Both the position numbers and the translations under genes were made by a program. Of a DNA stretch of 64,000 nt, positions 1 to 11,568 are shown in pieces. Source of the DNA: Nageia nagi (lineage: Eukaryota; Pinophyta). Every line of letters starts with the position of its first letter. Within the stretch, counting starts at the first letter, position 1. The notes below the pieces were generated by a model that worked only from the letters and a program-made list of their open reading frames with translations, had not been told where the DNA came from and searched no databases. The stretch spans positions 45,880,001-45,944,000 of the forward strand of contig JBITNC010000001.1 of the NCBI GenBank assembly GCA_050084985.1. Reading direction: 5' to 3'.

Positions 1-450
1 ATGTATGCTTCTTCTACATTGTTTAGTATATGAATTTCATAGTATGTATTGGTTGAGTGATTGAAAATGGGTCCAATCTTCTTCTTCATTCTTTGTTAAT
101 GCTTGTTCAACTCTATGATACAATGGATAAGGCACTGATATGAACTATAACTTAGGTTGGTTAGGGGTATTAGGTCATATTTTCTCTAAAAAATCATCAT
201 TTCCCTTTGAGTAGAATAAAAACCAATGATCTCAAAGCTTAAAATGCTTTATTCAATGGAGATTGACTTCGGGTTACAATCCCAGGCCAATTGATTAATC
301 AATAGGTCTAGTTTCATTCTCATTTGATCTAGACTACCTAAAAAGAAGGTTAGAGTCAAATAATCTCACATACCTATTGATAACTAGGAGGATTAGCACT
401 TGGTGAAATTCATTTAAAAGTATTTTTCAAAGGGGTATTAATCTATCACA
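1..450 (+). repeat. Left (5') LTR of element 1, truncated by the window start
   Basis: This matches 19940-20394 throughout with scattered substitutions and small gaps. Shared landmarks include the words starting 'ttctacattgtttagta', 'aatgcttgttcaact' and 'gatctagactacctaaaaa'. Both copies end in 'tatcaca', giving the CA terminus expected of an LTR. The LTR start lies upstream of base 1. Confidence 0.75.
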
Positions 451-458
451 ATAATTTT

Positions 459-477
459 TGGTGTCATTAACAGGGAG
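459..477 (+). other. Degenerate primer-binding site of element 1
   Basis: The sequence TGGTGTCATTAACAGGGAG begins eight bases after the LTR end. It resembles the TGGCGCCGTTGCCGGGGA-type site, said to be complementary to a tRNA 3' end, that is common in plant Tat/Athila Ty3/gypsy elements. Most differences are C to T or G to A, as expected from decay of methylated cytosines. Confidence 0.6.
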
Positions 478-894
478 AGAGATAGTTGGAGAAGCTATAC
501 CTTTCTAAGAATGACATATTCAACACTATGTTGAGGAAAGAATCTAGAAATAAAATATGATTATAATATCTTTGGTACTAGTGAATTTATAAAAATACAA
601 GAGAAATTGAATCTTTAAGGTATTTTTCTTATGGAAAAATCTACATTTCAAACTACTATTGAATGGATTGAAATATATAACACAAAGAAGCATGGTAATT
701 TTCTTATATTGGTCATTACTTTGGTTATTATTTCAGTTTGAATATATAGAGCTGAATTTTTAGGCATTGTTAAGATGGCTTTTAAAGTAGGCTCTAAAAA
801 ATGGATGTTGGATAGATATAAAGCTTTGAATTTGAATGAGTTTATGTTTACTAAACTTATTCTAAATATAGTATTATAAAATCTCCCAAAGTTT

Positions 895-1490
895 TAAGGG
901 AGATTTAATGAATCATGTGAGGTACACTATAATGAATTTATAAAAGTGGTCAATTATTATGAGATTGAAGATGAGGATATGGCTATGAGAATTTTCTATG
1001 AGTCTTTGTCAGGAGAAGCTCAAAGTTGGATTAATAGCCTACCCATTACAAGCTTAAAGGATTTTGGTCAATTAGAAAAAAGTTTTTTTTTCTTTGGTTT
1101 AAAGTTGAAGAAAATGAAAATCTCAAAGTTTATCAGCAATGTGAAATAGGGGTAGAACTTATTGAGGAAATTCTTTTGAATCAAAGGATATTATGTTCAA
1201 AGAAATTCTAAATGATGAAATGTGGACTCTTAACAATTTACATGGTTATTCAAATGATGAATATCAAGTATAATCACACGATAATTTACTTGAAGATATT
1301 GATTCAAAAAATAGTAAGGATTTGGATGATATACAAGAAAAATAAAAATGTATCAACATAAAATTATTGAATTTCTTGAGGCTGATAGTTGTGAGATAGA
1401 GTAAATCATTCATCATGATGAAGTGTTCATAGATGTAAGAGATATAAATGGTAAACATGACTTTGATGAGTTTTTAGTAACAAAAATAAA
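895..1490 (+). pseudogene. gag remnant of element 1
   Basis: This is the capsid-like part of a plant Ty3/gypsy Gag. A stretch of about 65 codons (946-1149) reads YYEIEDEDMAMRIFYESL followed by SGEAQSWINSLP. That is the usual Retrotrans_gag pattern of an amphipathic helix, a run like 'FYESLSGEAQSW', then a 'SLKDFGQLEKSF' helix. A T-run near 1081-1093 and the stop at 1147 break the frame. Further in-frame pieces continue with stops to about 1490. Its position 400 bases after the primer-binding site fits gag. No zinc knuckle was seen. The product would be a structural protein of cytoplasmic virus-like particles, but this copy cannot make one. Confidence 0.6.
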
Positions 1491-2348
1491 TATTGATTTA
1501 TCTTCCTTATTATTGTCTTCAAGTATTTCATTACCATAGTTTAGTTTTGAACAATAACATGAAATGCAAGATCTGATTAAGACTACCAATTTGGGATCAA
1601 TTTTTAGAGTTTGGTTTATTTTATTTTCAAGTTGAGAAACAGTTGTCCATAGACATTGATTTTGATAAATTAGCTTATGATGTTATCTATTGGAATATAA
1701 ATTTTGAGAAAAATACATTTTTTAAACAATGTGCTAAGTTCATAATTGAATCTACAAGATTTCAAAATACACTTCCTAGATGATAAGAAAATTCATTTGG
1801 GTAAGTTGAGATGTTTTGTAAATCAAAAGAAGAAACTTTGGATCAAGTTTAAAAAACATTGCCATTTTGCAAAATAGATGAGATATTTAAAAATTTTGAT
1901 TCAAAAAATCATAACCAAATGCCACACCACATGCCAATCTAACCTTTGTTGGTTAAATGAGTATAAATTACTAAGTTACTTTGCAATAACTTGAGCACAT
2001 TTTGAAAAATGATTGGTTATGTTTTATTTTTCTTAACCTTGTCATAAATTGTATAAATTTAGAGTGGTTTTTACATATTTTTTAGTTTTTATTTATCTTA
2101 GAAATAACCTAGAATAATTAAAAATCTCAATTGATTCCCTTTTGATTCAACATTTGTCCTAGATAGAGCATGTGTTGTAACACAACTATACCCCTTCTCA
2201 TAGGGGATTGATTAGGCTTCCTTTTTAGCAAATATTATCATTAAGACCCAATTTGGTCTTTTCATTACCCATAATTAATTATCATATGAATGTAGAAAGA
2301 AAACTTTATCTAAAAACATGTGTTTGATGGAAAATTAAGTCCCATTAG
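1491..2348. other. Element 1 interior, no recognised feature
   Basis: AT-rich sequence with dense stops in all frames. It probably holds the decayed 3' part of gag and non-coding interior. I recognised no domain. Confidence 0.4.
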
Positions 2349-2830
2349 GTAAGGAAAATGATTATTAGGTAAGAGTGTCTTTCATTTGATAAGCCTTAGT
2401 TTTATTAGTTTTGGTAATCAAGTAAGAATGTTCATTGTAGGTAAGTTCAATCATCATTAGATAAGGAAAGAACCTATTAGGAAAGGATAAGTATCATTGG
2501 ATAAGGATTCACTTCACCAAGTAAGGTTACAACTTGTCAAGTAATTTGATTCATTATTGGATAAGAGTGTTTATTATCGAATAAAATCTATTATCATCAA
2601 GTAAGAATTTTACCCATCATATAAGGTCAAAATTCATTAGATAAGAGATCAAATTGTTGGTTAACTTTTGTTTCTATTAGATAAGGGGTGTGATTATCAA
2701 ATAACATTTATTTTATCTAATAAATTTCAAAAAAAAACTAAATAAAGCTTTTAATTGGAAGAATAAATAGTTACCTTATTAGGTGAGACTCTTGTCACAT
2801 CAACTGAAGTTCTTCACATTAGGTAAGTTG
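2349..2830 (+). repeat. Degenerate 20-bp periodic array (RTAAG...CATTAG units)
   Basis: A core of A/G-TAAG recurs every 20 bases. It starts exactly at 2441, 2461, 2501, 2521, 2561, 2601, 2621, 2641 and 2681, with degenerate versions at 2481 (GAAAG), 2541 (GTAAT), 2581 (ATAAA), 2661 and 2701. Earlier units lie at 2349, 2369 and 2389, with a phase slip near 2409-2422. Two later ones are at 2783 and 2823. The second half of each unit tends to read like TTATCATTAG. About 20 units can be placed. This is an old minisatellite inside element 1, downstream of gag. I see no coding potential. Confidence 0.75.
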
Positions 2831-3769
2831 TAAGGTAATCATAAAAAGTAATCTTGAAGATTGTAAAAGTTTATTAATTTCTTTTGAGTATTAGGGAATC
2901 ATAGAAAACCATAATTGAGCCATAAAATTAACCCTATAAGCCAAAATAGCTTGCATTTTTATGGTATCAATTATGATTTCCATGCTTTATCTCAATTAGA
3001 TAAGAATGATAGAAATTCTAAAAGTAGTAATCTTAAACAATGCATTTGGAGATGAATGCAGCTATAGATCACTAGGATCTTGAGGAATTTATCATAAAGG
3101 GATTATCAAAAGAGCAATTCAAATTTTGACAAATAATAAGAATTATGTTTCTTTCTAGAAGTTGATAACATATACAAAGGTGTAATAGACCCTCCTGAAT
3201 ATGAACCAAGGATGATGTGGAAGCTATATAATATGACAAAATAAGGTGCACAACTAGGGATTCATCAATAAAATTGATGGAATTTCAATTTGGAAAAGTT
3301 AGTATGCCCTAGGTTCATTTTTTCAATGACCTTTTGAATTGGTTAATTCAAAGATATGATCCTATTAGGCATAACTTTGTAGATGATAGAGGTTAGACAA
3401 TATTAGAATTAAAAAAGTATAGGATTAGGAAAGCTTTCAATCTTTAAAGAAATGGTAACCCCTTTAACTTAGCTACTTTCCAAATATATTAGTTCTTTGT
3501 GGGAGATTTTAAAACTTGTGCTATGTATCAAGATGAAATACCCCTATATGGCCATGATTCTTTTCCTTTGAGTATATTTTTATTTAACTAATGTGCTAAA
3601 TTTTATCATAAAATATTATCTACATGCTAGGGCATAGAAATCATTTGTTTATTCCTAGGGAGGTGTTTTTCTTTATAGTAAGAATTGCCTTTACTCCTCT
3701 TGATGTGTATGATTAGGCCATGAGGGGGTCACTGTTAGGAAATGGTAAATACCAGTGAGTCATACTAAG
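2831..3769. other. Element 1 interior, no recognised feature
   Basis: Diverged AT-rich sequence with short open stretches only. Some phrases near 3050-3700 feel like decayed retroelement coding sequence, but no motif can be defended. Confidence 0.3.
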
Positions 3770-3990
3770 GGGTATTTTTAATTTCAAGTTTACTTATTGG
3801 TATATTGGTATGTATTTTATAGAGGGAGGGGGTAGGGGTATTTTAAAATAATAAAAAAATATATATTGATATTAAATAAGGGGTTGGGGGGAGAGGGGTG
3901 AGGGGGGTGCACTGGGGTAACACGAGGGTGGGAGACTAGGGGGCGAACCTCTATCAGGTTGATAGTAGGGGAGAGGGTTGGGGAGTGGGT
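3770..3990 (+). repeat. G-rich tract with many G3-G6 runs
   Basis: In an otherwise AT-rich region the + strand carries dense G runs. Examples are gggaggggg near 3825, ggggttggggggagagggg near 3881 and aggggggg-like blocks up to about 3985, with short purine spacers. Several runs of three or more Gs lie within 30 bases of each other, so the + strand could form G-quadruplexes. It is not a telomere repeat. Its origin (simple-repeat expansion or part of an inserted element) is unresolved. Confidence 0.6.
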
Positions 3991-6900
3991 GTTATATTCA
4001 ATTTTGTAATCTAAATTTTTTATAACTTTAAGTTTTCAAAATATCAATAATTCAATAACCATTTTCTATTTTTTATCTAGCTAATTATAAACTCCTTTGA
4101 ATTATTTTTTACCATAAATTGTTACAAGAAAGATAAATTCAAAAATTAATCTATTTATATATATTTAATCCAAAATAATTTTATTATTATATTTGTTACA
4201 TTTCAAAGAACATATAAGAATATAAGTGTATATTAATAAGTATTACAATATTAGAACCTTCATAAAATTTGTTGATGGGAAGAGACAAATGTCAAATCTT
4301 CATCCTTGGCAGGTTGCACATAGGCTCGAACCATGATACCCATTACCAACCATGATCCAAACAAATTGAAATGATAAACTTTCTTAGACCTTTGAGGAGA
4401 CATTTGAGGTATATTATCTTTCAATTAATGTTTGACCATAATTTGGAAGTAAATTATGTTTAGAACCTTATTAACATATTCCATCGAGAAAATGGAGTAG
4501 CATTAATTGCTAAGGAAATATCCAATGTTACCTTACCATGGAGCTTAGTTATGTAGTTGGAGATGAAAAAAATTAGGGCTTAAAATGAATGCCTCCCTCA
4601 CAAAACCCCTAAATCATTTTCACCATGTTAGAGAAGGAAAGAAGAGGGGAGCTATGGGAGAAAAAACCCAGCCACCATGTGCATGGAGACCTCTTAATTT
4701 GGTGCAGGAAGCTATTGATGATTTTGTGAGTTAAAAATGGTGCTTACTCTTCATTTTTTCCTCTTTGTTTTGATTTTTTTTTTCTATAAGGGTTGCATTA
4801 GAAATCTATCAAAAAGTATATAGTGATTTTTTCTTTTATATAAGCATTTGAGGGCCATGCCACATCCAAGAAGAATATATTAAGGTATTTTGAGATATGA
4901 TATTTGGGTCATTTTTTCTCTATAGTAGTATATGACATATCTAGACTAGAGTGCTATATCCAGTATCATTGTGTTGTTTGGAAAGTATCTTCAAATCATT
5001 ATTCAGCAAAGTAGTCCACATTGATAATAGTGACTTTTTGGAGTATTTTTTCAACATTATCTTATGATGAATAGCATTTATTTCATTTATGTCTCCATGT
5101 TTATGACAAAACCTACCTTAATGCATATTACTTTGCACAAAGTAGTCAATTTTTTCTAGTCTTTAGTAGTGCATAGTTCTTGGACAAGATTTTGCATGTT
5201 GCTTCTTGCCTTTAATCAAATGCCTTCTTGATGTTTTGCATATATTGAACACATGGCATTATAATTTCCCCAAGCACCTATTGTGAAGAATTTTGTGAAT
5301 GCTATTTCACCTTTATTCTCCATAAGCAATTTCTATATGTTGAATAGTTTATTATGCTTAACTAACTATGAATTTAACAATTATAATAGGTTAATTGTAG
5401 TTTTTTCTTGTGTAGTGAGTCCAAATAATAAATTTTTGATTATCAGATTGCATCTATTGACAATAGACAAATTGCTATATGGACTATGCACTTCATATAT
5501 TAGGGGGCATTGGGTTTTCATGAGGTTGTTTTATGTGTCATCAATACAGTCTTAGCTTGCTTTTTTAGTTTTTGATACACTAACTATATGAAGTATTTTC
5601 AGTACATTGAGTATTGTATGGAGAAATGGGATTTGAGATATTCCTAAGAAGTCAAATATTTCTTGGAATGTTGTTACATTATTTTGAAGCTTGATGTGCT
5701 TTCAAAAGTTTTTAATTTTTGATTTCATATTTGTAGGAATGCATGGTTAGCTTGTATGCAGTGGATGTAGAACTCTTCTTATCTATTTGTAGGGTGCAAC
5801 AAATGTTTGTTGTGTAATGTGCAACACATTAACTATAGTTCCACCTCTTGGTTCACATCCCAACCTTAGTACTTTTTATATTTTTATTTTCTTTTACTTT
5901 TATTTTACACTTGTTGAGACCATTTCATTAGGATATTGATCAATATGGGAAGGAAACAATTGTTCATGTCTATATAATAAGACCTGTAGAAAGTGTGTAT
6001 TTTGTTCCTTATCTTGCTAGTAATAGTTTTGTATTGGCTATGATGATTGAGATGCATCTATGTTTAGAGATATTGATATAATGTTACCAACAGTTGCTGA
6101 ATAGTTAATGACATAATCTCTATGTTAAATTGGTGCACTTGGAATATAACGAGAAAAATGTCAAATACTTGAGATACATAGATCAAAGTTAACTCTTTAA
6201 ATAAAAAATATATATCAATTATTATAATGTTGGTTATCATCAATATGGTATTTTCCATAACAAGGAAATATTTTGTAGATGAACAAAGAAAACATGTGCA
6301 AGTAGTTTGGCTTGATGAGGATACTAGAAATAATCCTCTCATTTAGGTGTCTAATATTCTCATCTCAAAGACTTTCATATACTTTTATCACAATAATAGG
6401 GTGGAAGGATCAAGAAGGAAGAAGTTTTTGGATTCCAATCTTTAGACCCTGTATTTAGTTTCTCTAAGAATTGTTGAAATGAGCAGAGTCACAATGATTT
6501 CATTAAAGTGGAATATCTTGCTTCTATTGCTTGTGTTTGGTCAAGTCAATGGTTTTTACTTAAGTCATAATGATTTAATAGTGGATGCCATATTATGGAT
6601 TCAATAAATAAACAAATTGTGGTAAATGATGAAGCATATGCTTTATAAAGGGAAAAGTAAATTCTAAATACAAAATTGGTCTATATGATAACATCTTGTA
6701 TCATCTAAAATGATGCATGTTGATGATAGATTAAGTATATTAATAAAAAAGTAGCTAGGACAAATATGAAGATGAGACATATAGAATACCATCTCATTAT
6801 AATGGAAGTATTTTTTTTAGCTTTTGTATTACAAATAATAATGATAGTCTTTTTTTAGCTTGAGAGTATTTAGCTTTAGCATTTGTATCTAAGATAAATT

Positions 6901-8052
6901 TCCCAAGAAAGTTCCATCAATGGAGGCTTCAATGTTATTCTAGATTGGTATTAAAATTTGTACTAATTTTAGAACATAGTTTCATTTCTTGATAGCTAAA
7001 TTTGCTAATGTAAGTTGTGTATAGTATTTCATCTAGAGACTTCCAAATTCCAATATTTCTTTGATCTTCCATTTGTGAAAATACCTTTAACATGATTCCA
7101 TCTTTGTGTGGCTTGATAGTTTTGTTTAATAAACCACTAAATTTTATTCCAAATTTAACTTCCCATTGATCATTGAAGAAAATGATGAGTAGATTTTTTA
7201 TTTTCTTTTGAAGCAAAACATCTATTCTCAATTTGCTATAGATAATCTCCAATGTGAATAATCTTCTTCATGTAGGCATAGTGAACTTTGCTTGGCCTAA
7301 GGCACTAAGTAGCTTGGAATAACTTTGTGCAAGTTTTAACATGCCAAGATTGATGGCAACTTATATTGGATCTTGTAAAATAAGGAATTTCATTTTTTGC
7401 ATCCTACTTAAAAAAGATCTTGAAGTATTAAATCTTTTATTCAACTTCCAATTTGTAGTCACACTTATTACCACTAAGAAATCTTCATTTATGAATATAT
7501 GCACAACCATCATACTAATACCTTGGGTTTAGGTTTACAAGGGTTGCTTCATCATTTGTACATAATCTAAGTCAAGTGGAGTATTATTTTTTTCCATTTG
7601 AATGCATTAATGCCTCTTCTCACTGATCTTGATTTGCCTTTGCTCTTCTCTATCAAACATCAAGGCTTGCCAAGTTTTGGAATGAAATGCAAGTAGGGGC
7701 ATCTTGATCACATGACTTGTAGGCTTCCTTCTGAGTAATAAATTCCACTATTTTCTCAAGAAATTATTATTAAAACAAGCAAACTCAAATTTGTTATAAA
7801 CTTATTGACTTTCATCAATGCCAACTAAAAGAGATTTAATGACCATTAATAGCATGAACACAAATGAAGATTTGAATCAGTAACTCAAAAGCTTTTCCCC
7901 TATATGAGATTTGTTGTTTCTTATTGCTAAAGTACATGAAGTGTTTAGAGTCAATATTTATTATTTAGAGTAACTTTTTACTGGGAACTTCCTATTAATC
8001 TAAGCTATAGAGTGAATCTCTAGTTATTCCTAGCAGTTTTTGGATTAGATTT
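3991..8052. other. Element 1 interior, unassigned AT-rich sequence
   Basis: No open frame here shows a recognised domain. Around 6490-6790 there is a weak resemblance to a copia RNase H, which I did not accept. The rest is probably fragments of older insertions. Confidence 0.3.
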
Positions 8053-8577
8053 ACATTTAATTTTAATCTATTATATTTAAATTATATTTTTTAATATTTT
8101 TTTATCAGATTTTATTTTTAATGTTTTTACTATATTTAAGTTTAATCTTTTAAGTTTTATATTTACAATTTTATTTTTATATATTTAAATTTTTAAGTGT
8201 AATGTTTTATTCTTTATATTTATATTTACATTTAATTTTAATATTTTATATTTAAATTATATTTTTTAACATTTTTTATTAGATTTAATTTTAATGTTTT
8301 TACTATATTTAATTTTAAACTTTTAAGTTTTCTATCTACAATTTTATCTTTATATATTTAAATTTTTAAGTGTAATATTTTATTCTTTATATTTAGATTT
8401 ACATTTAATTTTAATATTTTATATTTAAATTATATTTTTTAATATTTTTTTATTACATTTAATTTTAATGTTTTTACTATACTTAATTTTAAACTTTTAA
8501 GTTTTATTTTTACAATTTTATTTTTATATATTTAAAATTTTAATTGTAATGATTTATATAATTATATTTACATTTAA
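8053..8577. repeat. Three tandem units of about 173 bp, extremely AT-rich
   Basis: The phrase 'acatttaattttaat' begins at about 8053, 8228 and 8401, and a partial copy begins near 8570. This gives spacings of about 175, 173 and 169 bases. Each unit runs through a stretch like 'ttttttaatatttttt', then 'tttttactatattta', then 'cttttaagtttt' and 'tatatatttaaatttttaagtgtaat'-type text. Copies remain clearly alignable, so the array is younger than much of its surroundings. It is nearly free of G and C and non-coding. Confidence 0.8.
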
Positions 8578-9410
8578 ACTGAACCTCTCCAAAACAAAAT
8601 AGGATAGCTTGGTAACATGGGCATGTGTTAGGTTTGAATGGCTAAAATGTAAATTATTGGTGAGGAATAGGATTTTATGTGGAAGGCACAAATATAGATT
8701 ATTCTTTTGATTCAAGGACCATAGTTGCATAGGAGATTGCATAGTGGATGAACAATTTTATGCATCTTTGGGAAAGGAATACCTTTAGATGCATCGAATC
8801 TTGTGAGTACATGGCTTTCATATGAAAGTATTTTAGGTTTTTATGTGTGTATAGAAAAATTTGGGTGGTCTTGACATCGTCAATCTCATATGGTATTGTG
8901 AATGTCTTAATGACATTCACCTCTTGAAATATTTATGCAAAATCAAATGTATCCTCATCTTTTTGTTGATTTTCAAATCTTAATATTGCTTATATGCATC
9001 CAACCTAAGGGGGAGAGATTTTAACCTAGGCCTCTATTATGAGAGTTTTAATATACCCTTTTTCTCTAGCTCTCTTATTGGGTTATTCGTAATACTATGA
9101 AATGTCATTTTCATATGCTTTATTGTTAATGAGACTTATGTTTCCTTATTATATCAATAACATTTGATTCTTGCACCATAAGGGTATAAACCACATAATT
9201 TTTAGATTGGTTTAACTTTGACTTATCATTATATCAAAATAATAACTTTAGCAAGTTGAATTCTAGATTATATGATAGCTCAAATTGTGTAAAATGCCTT
9301 TGTGTTTATAAAATATTTCTATAAGGATCTACATTATCCTTTGTAAACTTATATATAATAAATTTATTTTGTGATGATTATTTCTTCAGGTTTATTCTCT
9401 TCATACAATA
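8578..9410. other. Unassigned spacer before the transposase-like gene
   Basis: Short open frames on the - strand (8699-8920) carry no recognisable motif. A purine tract 'aagggggagag' near 9009 resembles a copia polypurine tract, but no LTR partner was identified. Confidence 0.3.
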
Positions 9411-10484
9411 TGAATGAAAAAATAGAGTATTATCTTAAAGATACAAATGGTGAAGTTGTGGCTATAATTAAACTTAAGAATGCATGCACACTTGGTGATG
9501 TTTGAGAATATTTGATATTTTATAATATTTGTTTGAGTATATTAGTAAAGCGGGGATTCCTATCAAGCCAAAATAAGAGGACACATGTGATGTTGAAGAA
9601 AAAATCATTAAGTTTAGAAGAAAATTAACAGAGCTTGGTGAAGAACTTATGAATCATGGAAAAAAACAAAAGACTAGACCAACAGACAATGATAAATTTG
9701 AAGTTCCACATAAAACCATTGAAAAGCATATTAGTTTACAAGAATCAATAGCATGTGAAAATATTAATGAACATCCAACCTCGATCAAAGCACAAAGTTT
9801 GATTGAATATAGTATTAGGGAGTTATGGAACTCCAAATTACTAGAATTGTTACTTCCAATTGAGAGTATCAATCTTTAGTTCTCCTTGGATAGTGATAAA
9901 CCTATGATAAAACTTCATTGTGATGTTTGTAATGTTAATTATGGATCAGGTGATGTAACTAGAGTTGGAGATACTATGCATAATTTTAGAAGAAGCCATA
10001 TAATGTCAGATCGCCACATAAAAAAAAAGAATTCTCATAATTCTGGTCAAAATATAACATGTGAGAAAGATTTACTTGATAAAGAAAGATATGATACATT
10101 GGATTATCATGATAAGATATTACATGCAATCAATGTATTTGATTATTTCATTAAGAAAGATATTAGTTCTCCATTCAAAGTTGTGGAATCCATAATTGGA
10201 GATTACAAAGATAAGACTTCTATAAAAGTGGAATGCACAAAATGTAAAAAATGGTTTGCATTGATCCCCAAGATAGGAAATATTGTGACTTCTCTCCCTA
10301 AACATATAAAATCAAAGTCACATAATCAAAATTTAACAAGTCAAGTAGCAATAAATATAGGTTTAGTGGGGTGACCGAAGAAGGCTTCAAATGATGGGAA
10401 ACAACAAACTTTGTCAAAATTTTTATTTCCTAGTTCAAGCAATCTAGGAGAAAGGATCCACAAGCACAATAACTTCAACTCTAG

Positions 10485-10567
10485 GTATTATTTGTTTCTA
10501 TGAGATTTTATATAATTTTTTAATAATTCATTAATATTTTATTAATAACATGCAATTTCTTGTATAG
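10485..10567 (+). other. Probable intron 1 of the transposase-like gene
   Basis: GT at 10485 and TATAG ending at 10567 bound an 83-base, T-rich segment with no coding potential. Coding-like sequence occurs on both sides. This is a typical short plant intron. Confidence 0.45.
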
Positions 10568-11482
10568 GTTTTCTTTCTTTGTCACTCTTATGTTGGGGTT
10601 ATTGGAAACCAAAGGAGAAATATAATGGAAGAGAAACAAATGTCAAAATTTTAATGGATGATCAAAGTGGTAGGAATGTAACATTGAACCTCACACAATA
10701 GGTATAGTAGAATACCTATTTTGTAAGATTACTATTGATGGAACTTACAAGCATAATAAATATGAAAGAATATCTAAAAGAGAAATACCATTTGAGTCAT
10801 TATCATGTCATTTTTGTTCAAATATACCAAATTACAAAGATTTTAGAAAGCATTTGTATTAAAAACAACTTACTATAGTGAAAAGAGACAATAGAAATAC
10901 AATAAAAGGAAGACAATTAGATTATTTAACACACCATGAATTGCAACAGTATGCGAGAGTTTCTTCAACACATTACAAAGTAGCATTAAGAACCATTTGG
11001 TGGAAAAAAACCAAGGTTGTAAGCTTATCAATAAGAAATAGATCATTGAAGGAAAAATTATTTGAATCATCTCAAAGAAAGGATGTTTATAAATTTTCTT
11101 GAGATGTATGTGAAGCACATGAATTGGGAAAATTAAAATGAAAGCAAGCATTATGAGATTTTGTTCAAGATTTAATTCAAAATTTGCTACGTTGTAAGTA
11201 AGGTAGAAGATTTATAAAATCTTCAGCTATAATATATGAATTGATCAAGATATGGGGGGGTCCTTATTTACATAAATTTCTTAGTGCAAATTTAGATGGA
11301 CCATCATTATCTACAACTAGAAGGCAAACTATAAAGGCTCTATCTTATCTTCCAAGAGATCATGAATATATCTTTGATGCAATTAGGAAAATATATGTAA
11401 CACATAAAGCAAGCCTTGGCATTAAAGGTTATGTTCTAGTGATTCTTGCAGAAGATGAAATAAGAGTTGAAAAAATTGTGAG

Positions 11483-11568
11483 GTGTTTTATGACTTTCAA
11501 TTCTAATTTTGTAGATAGTTAACACTATAATATTTTTTATTATATGAATAGTAACAATTATTTTATAG
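11483..11568 (+). other. Probable intron 2 of the transposase-like gene
   Basis: Removing 11483-11568 (GT...TTTATAG, 86 bases) joins the codons for IV-R to W-IASKDILVGFCG in one frame. Reading through it instead meets a stop within 14 codons. The ends are canonical GT-AG and the interior is AT-rich. Confidence 0.65.

Noticed and set aside
3770-3990. Interstitial telomere repeat
   Set aside because: The G runs are irregular and contain no TTTAGGG-type periodicity.
6460-6790. Possible copia RNase H (KVEYLASIACVWSSQWFL and later ARTNMKMRHIEYHLI)
   Set aside because: The two blocks are farther apart than in copia RNase H, and nothing recognisable precedes them. Similarity could be chance.
9005-9020. 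Purine tract resembling a copia polypurine tract
   Set aside because: No LTR-like repeat or coding remnant on either side supports it.
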